Positions 46,661 through 52,648 of a DNA stretch of 52,648 nucleotides are shown piece after piece. The stretch spans positions 936 to 53,583 of the forward strand of contig JH152923.1 of assembly GCA_000226015.1 (NCBI GenBank). The letters are read 5' to 3'. This DNA comes from Mnemiopsis leidyi. Its lineage: Eukaryota; Ctenophora; Tentaculata; Lobata; Bolinopsidae. Made by a program: the position numbers and the translations under genes. Under the pieces are notes generated by a model. That model did not search any database. It saw nothing but the letters and a program-made list of their open reading frames with translations, and had not been told where the DNA came from. Numbering within the stretch: position 1 is the first letter of the stretch; each line of letters opens with the position of its first letter.

Positions 46661-49002
46661 TGGCGGACAAGGTAAAAACTTGTTGGGTGTGTTCAAGTGG
46701 TCCCGACTCTTACTCAGAGCTGATAATTCCACTGAACAGCACAAAAAGTGTATCTGAGTTTGTTGCAAACGACAGCAGATGTGAGGAGAGGAGAATGACC
46801 AACTTATTCAGCTACTGCGGGTAATGGGTATAAACATTGAACATTCGTTTAGTATTATATAAAATCCTTAAATAATGTGATTCAACAAAACTGCAGGGTG
46901 TGCCAAAAGCTAAGTCAGTACAAATAATCTGGATTATTAATTTGAATATTCCTCGGCCTTTGAGATAATCTGAGCACGATGATTAGATGCATGGTGTTCA
47001 GAACACCATATATCAAAATAGTAGATGTTAAAACACTTGGCATGCTAGTGCTACAGTTCAAGCTGCCTTTGGTTGACTAAAACGATTGAGATGCTTACAA
47101 CTTGTTGTGAACGCAAACAAAGAAATCTCGGACAAATGTAGAAAATTCTTAAGGCCAGACAGGACGAGAAATTTCCTCACATCGAGAGGCTGGCGAAATA
47201 AGTAAACAATCTACTACGTGTACTAGAACATTCTGTACAGAACCTATCAGAACAGTACACTTGTGGTGATAATTTCAAAATAATTTCCCTCGTTTAGAGG
47301 ATAAATACTTTACTTTCAGGGCTAGAGTTGTTCAGAGAGCAGATTGGGACTACTATAAGGTCTTTCTGCGTATGTGGCACATGAGGCATGATAACGGAGT
47401 CGACATACCTATTTATACACAGAAAAATAGAATTCAAAGGTTTGTGTATATGTCCTTTACATATGAGTCCTTGATCATATCCATAGACATCGTGTTTTAA
47501 AAATTCATTAGATTTAGTGTATAATCTTGCAATGGCTTTACTGTAACTTGAAACTTGAACTGTAAATAACGCTTAATGTTCTCGAAGTTTTTTCAAAACG
47601 ATGAAGTAAGCTTGCTCTTTAGCCACTGAAGCACTAAACAAAGAACGTTTCAGATTTACCCGGGTTACCAATGTGAACAGTGCAAGGCCTGATTTCCAGT
47701 TTTACTTCTGTAATTCAAATCGGTGTAACGAGCGGCTCATTCTGGAGAATCAAGAGAATTCCAACAGTAGTAAGTACATAATATCGTTTTAAATCCTTTG
47801 ATACTTGACCAAAAAATCTTGTCGACATTTTGCTGTTTATCAGTCAGGGTTATCTGACTTCTGACGGAAGCGGCATTCGTTTCCATGACGACAGTTACGT
47901 TGACGACACTGTCTCGTTGACGACAACTTCGTCACCAGTGTACATACTGAGTCATGATCCTGTCCAAGTAGCAAAGCTGGGACTCCGGTTTCTCGTCCTC
48001 GTCGCCGCGGCAACCTTCTCCGTTACAACCCTCATGGTCCTCAGCTTCTTCGCCACCAGACCCCGGAGAAAACACAAAGCTTCCTATAATCTTCAGGTAG
48101 ATATAAAATTTGACTTGTTTATTTCGCTGTTATCCAAGTTGCAATTATTATCAACGTATTGGGTGTCAGTTTGACCCTTAGTTTAAAACTATAAGACTTA
48201 TGAAGGGTAGAAAGTTGCAAAGAAATTCTTGTCTGACAACAAAAGTGTTGACAGAATCGTTTAACTGTCAAATTTCATTTCACCAATGGGCCTTGCGGTG
48301 TTAAACTGTTAAAATCACATTACTTTTGACGCCACGACTTTATGGATTTAAACTGTACGAAATTTGCCCTATATACTAAAAAGTTAAACAGTTCGGTCAA
48401 GATCACGAAACTCGTACCCTAATTGGTCACTTTGACTGGTGTTCCAATCCAGACCGTATAAATCCTTTAATAGCAGTATGAAATGATATTGATAAAAGAG
48501 CTCCTTCAAATAGTGAACATGGAGCGTAACGATGAAGACTTCGAACTCTTATTCTAAAAAATGTTTATAAGAAGTACTAATCTTATTTTGTGTTATAATT
48601 TCTTAACCCTAAAACTTTCTAGAACAGAAACTCGCTGGACAGGTTTAACACCTTGACAACTCAATCTTAAATCTACCAAGAAATTGACGCTAAATTATTA
48701 CAGTTACCGATGGTTAACTCGTTAAACCCTGCATTAAGCACAATCAATATAGTTAACTAAGAAAGGAAAGATAGTAAAACACCATTTTGTCGAGAAATTG
48801 GCAAAAAAGGACAGGATACCCAAGTACCCTTGGTAAATTCTCGGTGTATGACAGATGAGAAAACTTTGTATTGTGCAGGCTGACAGAGACGTTGAACTTG
48901 GAGAAGAACATGTGCGGGAGACAAATTCTTGCGATAACATTGACTGTCAAGAGATATTCATCAAGAACGGACGTTTTTCTAAAATAACGCTCATAAAACA
49001 AG
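46661..49002 (+). CDS. Partial single-pass receptor, three-finger-like ectodomain (possible type II TGF-beta receptor)
   Basis: Plus-strand exons: 46661-46820 (after cctttttcag; TCWVCSSGPD, ending FSYCG), 47320-47439 (ARVVQRADWDYYKVFL), 47654 to about 47773 (FQFYFCNSNRCNERL), about 47844-48096, and 48879-49002 (after ttgtgcag). Paired Cys and the closing CNSNRCN resemble the three-finger fold of Ly6 proteins and TGF-beta-family receptors. Exon 4 has one membrane helix (LGLRFLVLVAAATFSVTTLM) and a basic stop-transfer (RPRRKHK). Exon 5 encodes QEIFIKNGRFSKITLIKQ, which resembles the start of a type II receptor kinase (ARGRFG-type loop) without the usual GxG. Most joins agree in phase. The 3-to-4 join needs a weaker gtacat donor instead of the nearby gtaagt. 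The signal peptide and the kinase exons were not found. Confidence 0.6.
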
Positions 49003-52000
49003 GTAAGGGAGTATTCCAATTTAAGTACGTGCTTAAGAGTTAAAGAGTCCAACGATCCTTGTGACGGAATGAAATTTAAATGAGTCAATAACAATATATA
49101 GATGTACTTTGCAACTTTGCGGGTGGCCACTCCGTCCAATAATCGGACTCTAAATTAGACGTAGATTACTTTCTAAGTTGCCTTAGTAAGTGGAGGTTTT
49201 TAACGTTGTCTATGGTTCATGGTGTGCGATAAAATCTTTTCTTCCAACCAGTTGGGAACATGTGTTATATCTAGTCTATGTTATTGTTTGCCTTTCTCCA
49301 CTATTTCCTTCTTTTTGTTGATCAGTCACAACGATAAATTCTGGATTTTATTACTCAGTTAGCTAGTGGTTTATCGCTGAACCCAAATTTTCTTCCATTC
49401 TTCCTTTGTCATTGTGCAACTCACGTAAAAATTCCACTAAAGTATGACTAACATGTGCGCTAGACAAGTAAAAAACCAGTTACAAAACTGCTGCCGTCAC
49501 TGCCCTGCTCCCGCAGGTTGCCTCCCTCTAACATGCACGTGGCAAACTTGATGGATAGCTGTCGGGTTGTCGGAGATTTGAGAGGCTCTGTTGAAGCCTG
49601 GGCGATTATTCTCACAAATTATACGTTTTGACAATCTCAGGAATTTGCATGTGGACATGGCTTCGTGGAAATCTTAGTGGACGGTTATCGAACAATATTT
49701 GGGATGAAATTAAAGTTAATCTAACCTTATCTTTATGGCAATAAGGATAGAACTGCTGTACGAATATTAGATAAACTAGAGTAGAGGAACCTCCGAGTTG
49801 CCTAAGCTTTTTGTTAAGGTATTAACATCAACAGCGTGATAATTTGTTAAACTTACAGAGTTATATAATAGCTCACAGCTATAAAAGTGTAAAGAAATAT
49901 ATACGATGGTTCACTATTCAGTTTTTTTCCCTTAATTGATTGACTTCCTTAAAGAAGGTTGATAATTTAGAATTACTGGTAACAGCACAGGACAGTGTAG
50001 TTAAGCTGTTAATGAAGTACGATATGCAGTTCTAGATTAATCAGTTTCCTTCAAATCAGAGCTCAGAAAATCTGGTATAAGATGAAACGTGGGTAAAATT
50101 TGAGCGTTAAGAATTGCTATTGAACGGTAATGAGTGAGGCATCGCAATTCGCACTTAATCGTTTGGTGTGCTGCTCAGAGGAAGATTAACTACTTTAGCG
50201 CTTTATGAGATGAGGTTGTTCCCTGCAACATATGTTGCGATATAACAACAAACAAATGCTGCTGGCAGCAGGTTAGACCAGCGTTATGCACCGCTCACAT
50301 GGCGAATATCAGTCTCACTTTCAAGAACAAACCGCTCAGAAATTATACAGAGATGAATGATGCCCCTCAGATAACTTCATTAACTTACTTACCTTTCTGA
50401 CCATATGACCTCTCCACTGTGCACAACATATGAGATGTGATGAAATCTTCAGAGCAGAATAATCTTCATTCTTCAGAGCAGTTATTAAGAAAGTCTTAAG
50501 ATTGGATAAAAACTCGTATGGACGATCTTACGAACTGAAACACGAAAATGACGATTTGAAAATTAATCTTAATCGACCATTTCTATGCTAAAAAGAATTT
50601 TAAAGAGTGTTTGAAGATCAAACTTCAATTATTAAATACTCGAACATTATAACAGCGTCATTGTCTGAAACAAAAAACGCAAGACAAAAACTAGCGACGG
50701 TAAAATGTCACGAATAATGATATTTTGCGACAGGTCTGTTATAGCACCTGCAGCTGTGCTAGCTGATGCAGGAAAAGCAAACAAAATTATTAATTCTAAC
50801 GGTTTGCGAGAAAGCCATAAAAAAGTGACAGTTCAACCATAAAACCCGTACAAATGTGACACAAAACGTTACTCTGGACTAAGTAAAAGCGAGTCGACTG
50901 CCACCGCGTTTGTTTGCAAATCTATTGCGATGCGACGAGTAATAATTCGAGAAAGTGTTAGTCAATTACAAATGGGTGAAAGATTAAGAGTTGACTATTG
51001 AGTGGGAGCCAAAAGCCACCCCGACTGTTTGTAAATCTTGGTACACCTACAACCATAAAGAAGCCTCCCGAATAAAGCCGAAACGAGATTTAATTCTGAA
51101 GCAAATTAACCTCAGTAATTGCAACACCAGTAAAAAAATTCGACCAAGTCAACTGCTCTGCACTTTTAATTTAACTGGCACGCTCTCCAAAACGGGTCAA
51201 GTAAATACAGCTGTATATTTTAGACTCAATAGAACCACGTGACTACAGATCGCCCTGTCACGTGTCCAAGCCAGAAACAGCACAGGCAAACCATTTCCCG
51301 CCAACCAGCACGGACAGAGACACAAAGTTGCAGGTGCGGAGAGAGAGAGAGAGAGAGCTACTCAACATGACGTCATGACAGGGACAATTAGTGTGCTGTC
51401 ATCCTGTAATGCGGAGTAGGTTCGTGAGAACAAGCGAGCTGTTACCGGTGTAGGACCGGGAACGATGCTCGGAAGTGCAGGTCTAATTCATTAGACCGAT
51501 GATGTAAGGGTTAGTCTCTTTTCTGTCGGTTAGTCGGGAAGCCAGGAAGCACCGGACTGCATTTATTTGTGTGGTTTGGGCTGATATAATAGCCGGAATT
51601 GGATCGTCTGAAATTGAAGCTCTTTATCCTTAGCCTACTCTGATTTGAGATGACCTCATTGAGATTGGCTAGCTCCAACAGTGTACACATTCAGGATGTG
51701 TACAATAGTACAAACTTCAAGCAGGATGTTAGTGTGCGATTAGTCAATAATTAATGAATAATGTCATAATATGTTGTTTTTGATACTATTATCAAGCGAG
51801 TTAGAGCATTGATCATTATGACATAGCCCGACAACTATCTGATTCTAAAAGTTGTCGAAGTTGAAATGGTGTTTACTGACATCATCATTTCAATACCTTT
51901 CCCGATCTTAAGCTCTATACTTACTACTGCCTGATCATACTAGGTACCTAAGCGATGCCATATTCGCATAAAACACAACACACTATAGAAACACACAATC

Positions 52001-52428
52001 TAATCTCTCCAACTCCGAATAAGACCAATACTTGTGATTACTGGTATTCTTAGGATACGACAAAATTCATTTATAAAAAACCTTATAAAGCTTATAAAGT
52101 TAAGTTTATAAGCATTTAAGTTAAGCTTACAAAGTTTTATAGCTTGTATTTTATTTGCAAAACTGGAAACGAAAACGCTGCACAATTGCAAAAATTCGAG
52201 GGCTCTTGATACATCAACCATTAATGCTACGCGTTGTCGCGTTAGTATGTCACCAAGATACTTAAGCAATAACATCATCAGTCATCAGCTCTGGTTTTTG
52301 GTTTAGAATGCTAGAAAGAAGATGACCTCACAGCTCACAAACAACCAAACCGTTACTACAAGTAAATGTTATTATTTTCTTCACGTTTCCACTTTTCTTG
52401 AAGTGCAGTAGTAATTTTATTTGAACAG
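49003..52428. other. Downstream intron or intergenic stretch
   Basis: Probably intron of the receptor gene if its kinase lies further right. No exon with kinase motifs was found by eye. A (GA)n run (51339-51357) and a perfect CRE, tgacgtca (51368-51375), lie close together. The 92-codon minus frame at 52000-52278 lacks recognisable features. Confidence 0.35.
51339..51375. promoter_or_regulatory. GA repeat plus perfect CRE site
   Basis: About nine GA dinucleotides are followed after ten bases by tgacgtca, the palindromic CREB/ATF site. Together they resemble a GAGA/CRE promoter-proximal element, but no gene start is visible nearby. Confidence 0.35.
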
Positions 52429-52648
52429 GACTAGTCAGTTAACTTAAAGGATTAAGGTAAGACTAGTCAGCTAACTTAGGATTAATGTAAGACTAGTCAG
52501 CTAACTTAGGATTAAGGTAAGACTAGTCAGCTAACTTAGAATTAAGGTAAGACTAGTCAGCTAACTTAGGATTAAGGTAAGACTAGTCAGCTAACTTAGG
52601 ATTAAAGTAAGACTAGTCAGCTTACTTAGGATTAAGGTAAGACTAGTC
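52429..52648. repeat. 30-bp tandem repeat array, running off the window
   Basis: About seven units of gactagtcagctaacttagg followed by attaaggtaa, the first 32 bases long. The array continues to the last base of the window, so its true length is unknown. Confidence 0.95.

Noticed and set aside
1..52648. CRISPR arrays, operons, prokaryotic promoters and terminators
   Set aside because: Intron-containing animal genes fill the window; the tandem arrays have no unique spacers.
1..52648. tRNA genes
   Set aside because: Scanning for GTTCGA-type T-loop sequences with matching arms found none by eye; a tRNAscan run would be decisive.

Overview
This is animal (metazoan) nuclear DNA, AT-rich, with intron-bearing genes, tandem arrays, decayed transposons and one 10-N assembly gap (22399-22408). 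Evidence for an animal is an RFX-family transcription factor of the RFX4/RFX6 type, two LDL-receptor-class-A 7TM receptors whose membrane part resembles leucine-rich-repeat glycoprotein/relaxin receptors, and part of a three-finger single-pass receptor. I cannot name the phylum. The lineage-specific receptor expansion and hevein-like Cys-rich modules suggest an invertebrate.

Layout. 1-2552 and 9567-10932 are two direct copies of one long repeat. Between them lies a minus-strand LDLa/hevein-like 7TM receptor gene (4522-8636). 11287-12500 is a broken non-LTR reverse transcriptase, followed by palindromic MITE-like DNA (12885-13766). 14050-14733 holds two minus-strand exons of an unrecognised Ser/Thr/Gln-rich protein. 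15280-17574 is a second LDLa 7TM receptor, encoded in one exon. 17.6-25.0 kb is gene-poor and contains a 0.6-0.7 kb direct duplication separated by a promoter-like segment and the N gap.

The best-resolved gene is the RFX factor on the minus strand, 25041-30821. I could follow fourteen exons whose splice phases all agree, giving an intact 468-codon frame. 33146-33788 holds the last three exons of an unrecognised minus-strand gene. 40626-40739 is a candidate small secreted peptide behind a TATA box. 46661-49002 (plus) is a partial receptor with a three-finger-like ectodomain and one membrane helix, possibly a type II TGF-beta-family receptor whose kinase would lie beyond the exons I could trace. 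The window ends in a 30-bp tandem array.

The most unusual observation concerns the RFX gene. Several of its introns carry tandem duplications that abut or include the splice site. The clearest is a 47-bp array that repeats the acceptor plus the start of the next exon about four extra times. A 23-bp donor duplication, a 36-bp array touching an acceptor, an acceptor-region duplication before the DNA-binding-domain exon and a ~48-bp array touching the first coding exon show the same theme. In the two cases I translated, the decoy site leads directly to a stop codon.

Exon calls were made by eye from reading frame, splice consensus, phase and family resemblance. No alignment, expression data or database search was available.
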